Both the position numbers and the translations under genes were made by a program. Below, piece after piece: positions 8,568-15,171 of a stretch of 64,000 nucleotides of DNA; position 1 is the stretch's first letter, and every line of letters begins with the position of its first letter. The notes beneath the pieces are model-generated. The model was not told the DNA's origin, did not search any database, and worked only from the letters and a program-made list of their open reading frames with translations. This DNA comes from CAWCWK01 sp963842125 (GTDB lineage: Bacteria > Pseudomonadota > Alphaproteobacteria > Rhizobiales > CAWCWK01). The stretch is taken from NCBI GenBank assembly GCA_963842125.1, contig CAWJFE010000005.1, positions 1,426,001 through 1,490,000 on the forward strand. Direction: 5' to 3'.

Positions 8568-9325
8568 GTTTCGCTTGCCTCATTGAAGTCCGCCGTTCGG
8601 AAGCTGACCGTCCGGCCGCGCCTCGTCAGCCACCACACGCCGAGAATATCGGGAATGCCGACGAGCAGACGATCCAGCACGCCGTAGTTCGACGTTCCGT
8701 GCCGGCGCCCGCGATCGACGACATCGACATAGCCTACTCCATAGCCCTCGCGCCGGACGAGCGCGGGCAAATATCGGTGGAGACCGTCGAAGAAGGGAAG
8801 CATGAGGAAGAGATCGCGGCGGAAGAGTTTGAGGCCGCAGGCAGAATCCCGGGTACCATCTTGGAGAACGCGGGCGCGGATGCCGTTCGCGGCGCGGGAC
8901 GCGAAGGCTTTCTTGCGCCCATCGCTGCGTTCCATTCTCTGACCGGCGACGAGGGCCAAAGCGGCATTCCCGGCCAGCATCGCCAGCATGTCGGGGAAGT
9001 GCTTCGGGTCGTTCTGCCCATCGCCATCGAGCGTGCCGACATAGGCGGCGTCGGCCGCGCGAACGCCGGACCGCAAGGCGGCGCTCTGGCCAAAGCTGCC
9101 GGCATGACGGATGAGGCGTACCGCGGCGCCGGCATCGATCATTTGCCGGACGACCTCGGCCGTATCGTCCGTGCTGCCGTCGTCGACGACGATCGTCTCA
9201 TGCGGCACGCCTGCGAGGGCCGTGTCGATCTCTTCGATAAGGCCGGGCAGGTTCAGCGCCTCGTTGCGGGCGGGGATGACGACGCTGACGGTCGGCTCGT
9301 CCGCGCGTTGGTGGCTACTAGTCAA
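8564..9325 (-). CDS. Family 2 glycosyltransferase, polyprenyl-phosphate sugar synthase type
   Basis: This 253-residue GT-A enzyme is of the DPM1/ArnC class. It shows the nucleotide-binding start VSVVIPARNEALNLPGLIEE, VVDDGSTDDT, the catalytic DGDGQNDP and the later SACGLKLFRRD. Such enzymes move a sugar from a nucleotide donor to polyprenyl phosphate. The rhizobial RgtE (dodecaprenyl-phosphate galacturonate synthase) is a similar type, but the sugar here is not shown. Start: the TTG at 9323-9325 overlaps the PAP2 stop as TTGA, and all other junctions in this operon are four-base overlaps; no nearer ATG or GTG exists. An upstream in-frame start inside PAP2 cannot be fully excluded. Confidence 0.85.
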   Translation of the reverse strand: MTSSHQRADEPTVSVVIPARNEALNLPGLIEEIDTALAGVPHETIVVDDGSTDDTAEVVRQMIDAGAAVRLIRHAGSFGQSAALRSGVRAADAAYVGTLDGDGQNDPKHFPDMLAMLAGNAALALVAGQRMERSDGRKKAFASRAANGIRARVLQDGTRDSACGLKLFRRDLFLMLPFFDGLHRYLPALVRREGYGVGYVDVVDRGRRHGTSNYGVLDRLLVGIPDILGVWWLTRRGRTVSFRTADFNEASET

Positions 9326-10143
9326 GGAATGGGCTCGCGATTCATCATGCGCCGCAGCGGCCTTGAAAGCGTGCGCGGTGCCTTGAGCGTCCATTGCCCG
9401 CGCCTGACGGCGAAAACGAGGCCCCGGCGGTGAAACCCTGCAGCGAGAGCGTAGGTGAAGCCGATCCCGAGGAACGCTCCTGCAAGAACGTCGCTCGGAT
9501 AATGCGCGCCGACGACCACACGGCTGAAGGACAGCACGGCCGCCAACGCCAGAAAACCCATCCGCGCTCGAGGCAGGACGAGCGACAGCACCGCCGCAAA
9601 GGCGAAGGCTGTCGTGGCATGGCCGGAAGGAAAGCTGGCATAGGTCGGATCGATCGTGAAAGGCAGCGCGGCAAACGGGCCCTCCGTGTCCATCGTCTTG
9701 GGTCGGCCTCGTCCAAAGACGATCTTGAAGAGGTTTACCGCGATGCCCGACCCCGCGATCGCGGCGAATGCGAAGGCGCACAGACCGATCCAGGCTGCCG
9801 CGACCGCACTGCGCCGACGGTTTACGTGGGCAGCGATGGGGATCAAAACAAATCCGAGACCGCCGCTGGCGATAAGCATCCAGTCGGACTTGGCGAGGTC
9901 CGTGAAGAATCGAAAGAGCGACCGGAGGTCCGGATCGCTGTCGCGAGCGATGCGCGAGAGCGGCGCATCCAGGAGGGCGAGGCATAGGACGATCGCCAGC
10001 AGCCACAGTGATGCGGCATTGAAGAGCCCGGCACGGTCGCGGACGGGTCCCGACCCGGTCTGCCGAGCGCCCCGCACGCCCGCCCGAAGCACGCGCCAAC
10101 CGCCGCGGTAACGAGCCGCGATTGCGAAGAGACGCCCCCTCAT
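9322..10143 (-). CDS. PAP2-family membrane phosphatase
   Basis: This 273-residue membrane protein has the three phosphatase motifs: KIVFGRGRP (KX6RP), SFPSGH and SRVVVGAHYPSD (SRX5HXXXD, with the catalytic histidine). About six transmembrane segments surround a basic, soluble N-terminus. PAP2 enzymes of this size remove phosphates from lipid A (LpxE/LpxF type) or from polyprenyl diphosphates. Both its start and stop overlap neighbours by four bases, so it is translationally coupled to the ArnT-like gene and GT2. Lipid A or a carrier lipid is therefore the likely substrate, by inference. Confidence 0.88.
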   Translation of the reverse strand: MRGRLFAIAARYRGGWRVLRAGVRGARQTGSGPVRDRAGLFNAASLWLLAIVLCLALLDAPLSRIARDSDPDLRSLFRFFTDLAKSDWMLIASGGLGFVLIPIAAHVNRRRSAVAAAWIGLCAFAFAAIAGSGIAVNLFKIVFGRGRPKTMDTEGPFAALPFTIDPTYASFPSGHATTAFAFAAVLSLVLPRARMGFLALAAVLSFSRVVVGAHYPSDVLAGAFLGIGFTYALAAGFHRRGLVFAVRRGQWTLKAPRTLSRPLRRMMNREPIP

Positions 10144-11762
10144 GGGGCGCTCGCGTAGATGTCGAAGGTAAGTTCGTCACCACCGTTGAGATTGATGCCT
10201 TCGACGCGGCGAATCGGGCGGGCGTCTGGGAGCCCGGCGTGGAACGCTTCGCTCTGCCGTTGCTCGATGATGGCGACCGCACACGACTCGATCGGAAACG
10301 CGGCGGCGGCCTCCTCCCCTCGAACGAGGCGCGTTTCGGTGCCAAGCAAGAAGACGGCGCTCGGCTCGCGAAAGCCGGCGAGGAAAATCGTCGGCCGCTC
10401 GCAGGACGAGACCTCCTCGACTGCGTCCGCCAATGCGGAACTGACCCACAGGGGTTTCAAACCCGCCATACCGAGGGGAAACGTGCCGACATAGACGAGA
10501 AAGGCGACGATGCACGCCGCGAGGATGGACGTTTGCTCCGCCCTCGGCCGGAGCCGGATGGCCAGGAACGCTGCTATTCCAAGTAAAAGCGCGCCGGCGA
10601 GAACGCGCGGGCTCGTCAGGTAGATCGCTGCCCCCAAAAGCGCGGCGCCCAGAACGACGGGCACGAGAATGAAAAGACCTTGCGCAAGCAACGTGAGCCA
10701 TCGCGGGCGATCGCGGTCGTCGCCCTTGAGAAGCGTCACGGTCAGGATTGCTATCGCGGGGAGGATAGGGAGGATGTAGTGGGGCAGCTTCGTCGGCACG
10801 AGTTCGAAGACGAGCCATGTCGGCACCGCCCAGCACAAGGAGAAAACCACGGCGGGGTGGGACAGCTGCGCGCGCAGTTTGGCGAACGCCAGAAGCGCGA
10901 AGGCCGATAAGGGCCAGAACGTTCCGAGCGACACCATAAGGTGCACGCCGGGCGGGGCACCGTGCGATTCCTGGGCGGACACCGCCTTGCCGAGAAGGTC
11001 GTCGCCGGCCGACGCCCTATAGAACGCCCAGTCGGTCTGGATACCGATCGCGAGATACCAGGGCAGGCAGAGAACGAGAACGAGAACGAGCCCCGGCACC
11101 GGCCGCAGCCGCGCGAGCCATCGCCAGTCTCGCGACCAGATACAAAGGGCCATCACCGTGAACGCAGCGACCATCGGCGCGATCGGACCCTTGACGAGTA
11201 CCCCGAGGCCCAGCGCGAACCACCCTGCCAGCCAAGTTCCTCGCGCTAGGGTCGACCGCGTCCTACGTTCGACCCACGCGCGAGCAATGAGCAGATGAAA
11301 GGCGACGAGGGTCGCGAGCAGCACGGCATCGGTCTTCGCGAGCCGCGCTTCGACGTTCGGAAGGATCGCTGCCGCAACGAAGAGTCCGACCAGAAGCGCC
11401 CTGCCCCGACCCAGGAAAGTCGCCGCGAGAACCGTCGACAGCATTGCGGCGACGGCGATGCCGATGACGGACGGTGTGCGATAAACCCAGATCGGCGCTT
11501 CGGCACTCAGCCCCGAGGCGTGGGCCGCCGCGGCCTGCAGCCAATAGATGCCGACGGGCTTCTTGTGACGGGCCTCGTCCTGCAGTCGGATGTCGACGTA
11601 GTCGCCCGTCTCCATCATTTGCTTGGTCGCCTGCGCAAAACGCGCCTCGTCGCGATCGATGGGCGGAATCGACAGGAGACCGGGCAGGCTCATCGCAACC
11701 GAGATCAGGCCGACGAACAGGCCCACGCGCAACAGTGTCGCCCGCGCGGCCCAGTCGGCCAT
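10140..11762 (-). CDS. ArnT-like (GT83/PMT) membrane glycosyltransferase
   Basis: This 540-residue integral membrane protein begins with the family hallmark PPIDRDEARFAQATKQMMETGDYVDIR, of which the DRDE acidic motif binds the lipid-linked donor; HKKPVGIYWLQ follows. Ten or more hydrophobic segments precede a soluble periplasmic C-terminus. Relatives transfer aminoarabinose (ArnT) or galacturonic acid (rhizobial Rgt proteins) from polyprenyl phosphate to lipid A or core. I chose the ATG at 11762 because GGGAGG sits six bases before it; longer in-frame starts would run into the divergent heme oxygenase gene. It is the first gene of the four-gene module. Confidence 0.87.
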   Translation of the reverse strand: MADWAARATLLRVGLFVGLISVAMSLPGLLSIPPIDRDEARFAQATKQMMETGDYVDIRLQDEARHKKPVGIYWLQAAAAHASGLSAEAPIWVYRTPSVIGIAVAAMLSTVLAATFLGRGRALLVGLFVAAAILPNVEARLAKTDAVLLATLVAFHLLIARAWVERRTRSTLARGTWLAGWFALGLGVLVKGPIAPMVAAFTVMALCIWSRDWRWLARLRPVPGLVLVLVLCLPWYLAIGIQTDWAFYRASAGDDLLGKAVSAQESHGAPPGVHLMVSLGTFWPLSAFALLAFAKLRAQLSHPAVVFSLCWAVPTWLVFELVPTKLPHYILPILPAIAILTVTLLKGDDRDRPRWLTLLAQGLFILVPVVLGAALLGAAIYLTSPRVLAGALLLGIAAFLAIRLRPRAEQTSILAACIVAFLVYVGTFPLGMAGLKPLWVSSALADAVEEVSSCERPTIFLAGFREPSAVFLLGTETRLVRGEEAAAAFPIESCAVAIIEQRQSEAFHAGLPDARPIRRVEGINLNGGDELTFDIYASAP

Positions 11763-11859
11763 GCCGGCCTCCCACCTCTCGAATGTCTGTCTGAACGACA
11801 CGCCTTGACGTCTCCCGGCTGACGGCGCGACACACAGGCCGGCAAAAGGTGGCCGACCG

Positions 11860-12459
11860 ATGACAGACGCTTCAGATCGTAATGCGATCGCCCCGACGCC
11901 GCGCGACAGCCTGCGATGGCGGCTCAAGGCCCGAACGGAGAGGACGCATCGGAGCCTCGACGATCGCCTCGGTGGGCTGCCGATAGAGACCCGTGAAGGC
12001 TATCGGACGTTTCTGCATATCGTCGAGCGACCGACGCTTGCGCTAGAGGAGGCGATCGGCAGGTTCGGTGGGGCCGCCATGTTCCCCGACTGGAAGAGGC
12101 GGCAGCGTGGTCCCGCCATTCTGGCCGACCTCGCAGTGCTGGGCGGTGCGCCGAACCCTCCTTTCGCCGGCGTTCCCGTCCTATCCGAGGCTCACGCTTG
12201 GGGTGCGCTTTACGTGTTGGAGGGCGCGCGGCTTGGCGGTCAGGTGCTTCTTCGGCGGGTGCGGGCAAGCGGGGATCCGGGCGTACGAAGCGCCACGACC
12301 TATCTCTCCCATGGTGCGAATGCGCGTTTATGGTCGCAATTCCTCGAAGCGCTCGACGCCGCGAATCCGCCGGAGGCGGCCATGACGGAGGGCGCGAACG
12401 CGGCGTTCGCCCTTTTTCATCAGTCCGCGGACCGCCTGCTGGGGAAAGAAGGGTGGTGA
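11860..12459 (+). CDS. Biliverdin-producing heme oxygenase
   Basis: This 199-residue protein is of the bacterial HemO/BphO family, which opens heme to biliverdin, CO and iron. The proximal heme ligand is probably H30 in RTERTHRSLD; the distal helix shows WGALYVLEGARLGG, with the conserved flexible glycines. No phytochrome gene is adjacent, so the product may serve iron recovery or a distant photoreceptor. The gene is divergent from the ArnT-like operon. Its TGA stop lies inside the antisense tRNA-Arg gene, so the two overlap by a few bases. Confidence 0.86.
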   Translation: MTDASDRNAIAPTPRDSLRWRLKARTERTHRSLDDRLGGLPIETREGYRTFLHIVERPTLALEEAIGRFGGAAMFPDWKRRQRGPAILADLAVLGGAPNPPFAGVPVLSEAHAWGALYVLEGARLGGQVLLRRVRASGDPGVRSATTYLSHGANARLWSQFLEALDAANPPEAAMTEGANAAFALFHQSADRLLGKEGW

Positions 12460-12530
12460 TCCCGGCAGGGCTCGAACCTGCAACCTGCGGATTAGAAGTC
12501 CGCTGCTCTATCCAGTTGAGCTACGGGACC
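12454..12530 (-). tRNA. tRNA-Arg (TCT)
   Basis: The acceptor is GGTCCCG/CGGGATC (one G-T pair), the D-arm GCTC...GAGC, the anticodon loop CTTCTAA (TCT), the T-arm GCAGG-TTCGAGC-CCTGC, the discriminator A, and CCA is encoded. It begins ten bases after the NDUFS4-like stop on the same strand and may be co-transcribed with it. Confidence 0.95.
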
Positions 12531-12540
12531 GCGCGGCCGC

Positions 12541-12846
12541 TCAATGCGACCAGGGCTCGCGCTTGTCGAACCGAAAGTTGTCGGAATAGCTGACCGTGCG
12601 GACCGGCTTTTCCTTAGGCTCGAAGATCTTGTGCGGAATGTCGTTCCGCTCGGCGTAGGCCACGGCCTCCTCGCGCGTGGCGAAGAAGAGGCGGAGCTGC
12701 TGCTTCATGTCGGTGCTGCTGGTCCAGCCCATCAACGGCTCGACGACGCGCGGCTGCTCGGGGTCGAAGTCGAGGACCCACCGGTTCGCCTTCGCGTAGC
12801 CTGATTGGGTGGCGGTGCGGGCGGGCTTGTAGATGCGGGCGACCAC
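12541..12846 (-). CDS. NDUFS4-like complex I accessory subunit
   Basis: This 101-residue protein matches the ETC complex I conserved region (NDUFS4, 18-kDa subunit), an accessory subunit shared by alphaproteobacterial and mitochondrial NADH:quinone oxidoreductase. Key visible parts are ARIYKPARTATQSG, the conserved WVLDF and MGWTSSTDMKQQLRLFF, and the C-terminal YSDNFRFDKREPWSH. It sits peripherally near the NADH-oxidising arm. As is common, it is unlinked to the nuo genes (25.6-31.5 kb). It is flanked on the same strand by tRNA-Pro upstream and tRNA-Arg downstream. Confidence 0.92.
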   Translation of the reverse strand: MVARIYKPARTATQSGYAKANRWVLDFDPEQPRVVEPLMGWTSSTDMKQQLRLFFATREEAVAYAERNDIPHKIFEPKEKPVRTVSYSDNFRFDKREPWSH

Positions 12847-12875
12847 GGGCGTCTCCGAGAACTCGACAGGGCGGA

Positions 12876-12952
12876 TGGTCGGGGCAGCAAGATTCGAACT
12901 TGCGGCCCCCGGCTCCCAAAGCCGGTGCTCTACCAGGCTGAGCTATGCCCCG
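12876..12952 (-). tRNA. tRNA-Pro (TGG)
   Basis: The acceptor is CGGGGCA/TGCCCCG, the D-arm GCTC...GAGC, the anticodon loop TTTGGGA (TGG), the discriminator A, and CCA is encoded. A possible promoter lies upstream on the minus strand, with TTGCCC and TATGCG about 18 bases apart, inside the 12,953-13,000 gap. Confidence 0.95.
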
Positions 12953-13001
12953 ATTCCGCCTGCGCACGCATACACCGCCGCCGGCCCGGCGGGCAAGGTG
13001 C

Positions 13002-13442
13002 TCAGTTGTCGAAGGAGGGGTGCTCGACGCTGTCGCCGACGGCGATATCGAGGGCGTCCGCGATCCCGGCATTCACCTCCAGCACGGCCATCGCAGGCAC
13101 GCGGCTGGAGATCGTCGTCTCGTCGAATGGAATGGCATCCTCGTGGATGGAGACGATCTCACCGTCCTCGCCGATGAAGATCATGTCGAGCGGCAGGATG
13201 GTGTTCCGCATCCACATCGTGCGCACGGCCTCGCCGTCATAGACGAAGAGCATGCCGTGATCGTCCGCCATTTCGCGGCGGAACATCAGTCCGGTGCGTT
13301 TTTCGTCAGGCGTGACGGCCATCTCGACCGCCAGTTCGTGACGCGCGTCATCCGAAACGATAACGAGCGCTTCGCGTTCCTGCGCAAGCGCAGCCGAGGC
13401 CGCGACGCAAACGGATGCAGCGATGGCAAGCGCCCTGATCAA
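13002..13442 (-). CDS. DUF192 family exported protein
   Basis: This 146-residue protein has a signal peptide (1-20, ending SAALA-Q) and one DUF192 domain. Its hallmark is the run from RTGLMFRREMADDHGMLFVY to MWMRNTILPLDMIFI, and it ends in VLEVNAGIADALDIAVGD. The family is small, periplasmic and of unknown biochemical role. The gene starts within the last four bases of the cold-shock gene (ATGA overlap), a pairing often seen in this group of bacteria and suggesting joint translation. Confidence 0.87.
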   Translation of the reverse strand: MIRALAIAASVCVAASAALAQEREALVIVSDDARHELAVEMAVTPDEKRTGLMFRREMADDHGMLFVYDGEAVRTMWMRNTILPLDMIFIGEDGEIVSIHEDAIPFDETTISSRVPAMAVLEVNAGIADALDIAVGDSVEHPSFDN

Positions 13443-14026
13443 TGCGAGGCCGGCGCGTCGTCGCCTTCGATGCGGACTTCGGCCGCCATCAAACCGTTGG
13501 CGCCTTGGCCGTAGCGAACCTTGATGGTCTCACCCGGGCGCAGCTCGGCGATGCCGTATTGACGCAGCGTTTCCATGTGGACGAAAATGTCGGGCGAATC
13601 CCCTGTTTCCGATACGAACCCGTAGCCCTTCACGCGGTTGAACCACTTCACCGTGACGTCGACCAGCGGGCTTTGCGCCTCGACCTGAACGTGGGTACGG
13701 GCGGGCGTGCGCTGGGAGGGGTGAATGGCCGTCGTCGCATCCATGCTGATGATGCGCAGCGCCTGTAGCCCTTTGGGGCGACGCAGGACTTCGCAGACTA
13801 TGCGCGCGCCCTCGTGCGCGGTCTGATATCCGTCGCGGCGCAGGCAAGTCACATGGAGGAGGACGTCCCGCATGTCGTCATCGGGCACGATGAAGCCGTA
13901 GCCCTTGGAGACGTCGAACCACTTGATCGCCCCCGCGACCTCGATGACCTCTTCGTCGGGACCGACGGAGAACTCGTTCGTCTCGACATCCTTGGCCGAC
14001 GACAGTTCGATCTGCATGTCACTCAT
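13439..14026 (-). CDS. Tandem cold-shock-domain protein
   Basis: This 195-residue nucleic-acid-binding protein has two cold-shock domains. The first (about 31-95) has GAIKWFDVSKGYGFIVPDD; the second (about 123-188) has TVKWFNRVKGYGFVSETG and DIFVHMETL. The RNP1 motif (KGYGFI/V) is intact in both. Tandem CSD proteins are typical of alphaproteobacteria and act as RNA chaperones or growth-phase regulators. The ATG at 14026 begins the conserved MSDMQIELSS; the in-frame region upstream looks non-coding. It is translationally coupled to the DUF192 gene. Confidence 0.9.
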   Translation of the reverse strand: MSDMQIELSSAKDVETNEFSVGPDEEVIEVAGAIKWFDVSKGYGFIVPDDDMRDVLLHVTCLRRDGYQTAHEGARIVCEVLRRPKGLQALRIISMDATTAIHPSQRTPARTHVQVEAQSPLVDVTVKWFNRVKGYGFVSETGDSPDIFVHMETLRQYGIAELRPGETIKVRYGQGANGLMAAEVRIEGDDAPASH

Positions 14027-14211
14027 TACCCGATACCCACCACAACCCTTACTGACCTTAGGATTGCCGAGCGATGCGTCCAACGCAATGACCGGGAGGA
14101 CACACTCTTCAAACTTTACTAACGCTGATGCTGGTCGCCTGAAACGAACGATCCAGTTAAACACACTTGAGAAGACCCCGCATTCCAAGCGAAAGACCGA
14201 AAGGCCCAGCC

Positions 14212-14667
14212 ATGCGCTACCTGCATACGATGATCCGTGTCCGCGATATCGAGGAGTCCCTGGACTTCTGGTGTACCAAGATGGGGCTGGTCGAGGTTCG
14301 GCGCAGCGAGAGCGAAAGTGGCCGGTTCACGCTCATCTTCCTCGCAGCGTCGGAGGACGAGGAGGCGGGACGCGCCCGCAAGGCACCGTTGCTGGAGCTG
14401 ACCTATAACTGGCCGGACGAGGACGGGAAGACCGAAGACTATGACGGCGGCCGCAATTTCGGCCACCTCGCTTACGTCGTCGACGATATTTACGAGACGT
14501 GTCAGTCGCTGATGGATGCCGGCGTGACGATCAACCGCCCGCCGCGCGACGGCCACATGGCCTTCGTGAAGAGCCCCGACGGCATCTCCATCGAACTGCT
14601 CCAGAAGGACGGCTCCAAGCCGAAGCAAGAACCTTGGGCCTCAATGGAAAACACAGGAAGCTGGTAG
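14212..14667 (+). CDS. gloA: Lactoylglutathione lyase (glyoxalase I)
   Basis: This 151-residue metalloenzyme isomerises the hemithioacetal of methylglyoxal and glutathione to S-lactoylglutathione. Two glyoxalase modules carry the metal ligands: H6 in YLHTMIRV, E61 in LLELTYNW, H83 in FGHLAYVV and E127 in GISIELLQ. This is the Ni/Co-type short enzyme. The start is the ATG before RYLHTMIR. It is alone between the cold-shock gene (divergent) and a small repeat element. Confidence 0.9.
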   Translation: MRYLHTMIRVRDIEESLDFWCTKMGLVEVRRSESESGRFTLIFLAASEDEEAGRARKAPLLELTYNWPDEDGKTEDYDGGRNFGHLAYVVDDIYETCQSLMDAGVTINRPPRDGHMAFVKSPDGISIELLQKDGSKPKQEPWASMENTGSW

Positions 14668-14748
14668 TCTGGTCCGAACCGACCGAACAACTCCGCCGGC
14701 GAGCCCATAGCGGCCCTAGCGAAGCTTTGTATGGGGAAGCCGACCTTA

Positions 14749-14917
14749 CCTTCTGCCGTCATCCTCGGGCACCGACCCGAGAATCAAGGGGCGCAATAGG
14801 CAGGACCTCTGTCCGACCTCCTGACGAGTCGCACGAGTTGTGGGGGTTCGCCCACGATCGAAGCGAGGCGATCGACGCTTTGGATCCTCGGGTCGGTGCC
14901 CGAGGATGACGAGAAGG
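14749..14917. mobile_element. MITE-like element with about 35-bp terminal inverted repeats
   Basis: The 345-base gap between gloA and tRNA-Glu holds this 169-bp element and no gene. The left end (14,749-14,785) reads CCTTCT-GC-CGTCATCCTCGGGCACCGAC onward to GAGAATC; the right end (14,883-14,917) is nearly its exact reverse complement. Each arm is itself palindromic (CTCGGGCACCGACCCGAG), like the short 'CGTCATCCTCGGGC' repeats scattered in alphaproteobacterial intergenic DNA. No transposase is present; the centre (about 97 bp) has no convincing reading frame. I see no clear target duplication. Confidence 0.7.
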
Positions 14918-15011
14918 ATAGGGTAGTAGTCCAGCCAACGTTTGTGGATACGGCTCTAGGTCGCCAGCCGCCGCGATCGGGGTTGGCCGGCGGCCAGTCG
15001 TGGCCAAGGAA

Positions 15012-15086
15012 TGGTACGCCCTACGGGAATCGAACCCGTCTCTCAACCTTGAAAGGGTTGTGTCCTAACCGATAGACGAAGGGCGC
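15012..15086 (-). tRNA. tRNA-Glu (TTC)
   Basis: The acceptor is GCGCCCT/AGGGCGT (first pair G-T), the anticodon loop CTTTCAA (TTC), the anticodon stem CAACC/GGTTG, the T-arm ACGGG-TTCGATT-CCCGT, the discriminator A, and CCA is encoded. Confidence 0.94.
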
Positions 15087-15117
15087 CCAGGGTCGCCGAA
15101 GCGGCGACGTGGTCGGC

Positions 15118-15146
15118 TGTATAAGAGAGCCGGCGCGCGGGGGCAA
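15118..15146 (-). promoter_or_regulatory. Probable sigma-70 promoter of tRNA-Glu
   Basis: On the minus strand TTGCCC, a 17-base spacer and TATACA precede the tRNA by about 31 bases. The -35 lies inside the hairpin that follows gyrA. Confidence 0.5.
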
Positions 15147-15165
15147 GATGGCTTTCCCGCGCGCC
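15132..15165 (-). terminator. Stem-loop after gyrA, possible terminator
   Basis: GGCGCGCGGG and CCCGCGCGCC form a perfect 10-bp stem around a 14-base loop, seven bases after the gyrA stop. No U-tract follows, so its action as a terminator is uncertain. Confidence 0.4.
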
Positions 15166-15171
15166 TGCACA

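Noticed and set aside
14502..15046. Small open frames around the inverted-repeat element
   Set aside because: They read through palindromic repeat arms and the tRNA-Glu gene; the two share peptide pieces only because the arms repeat.
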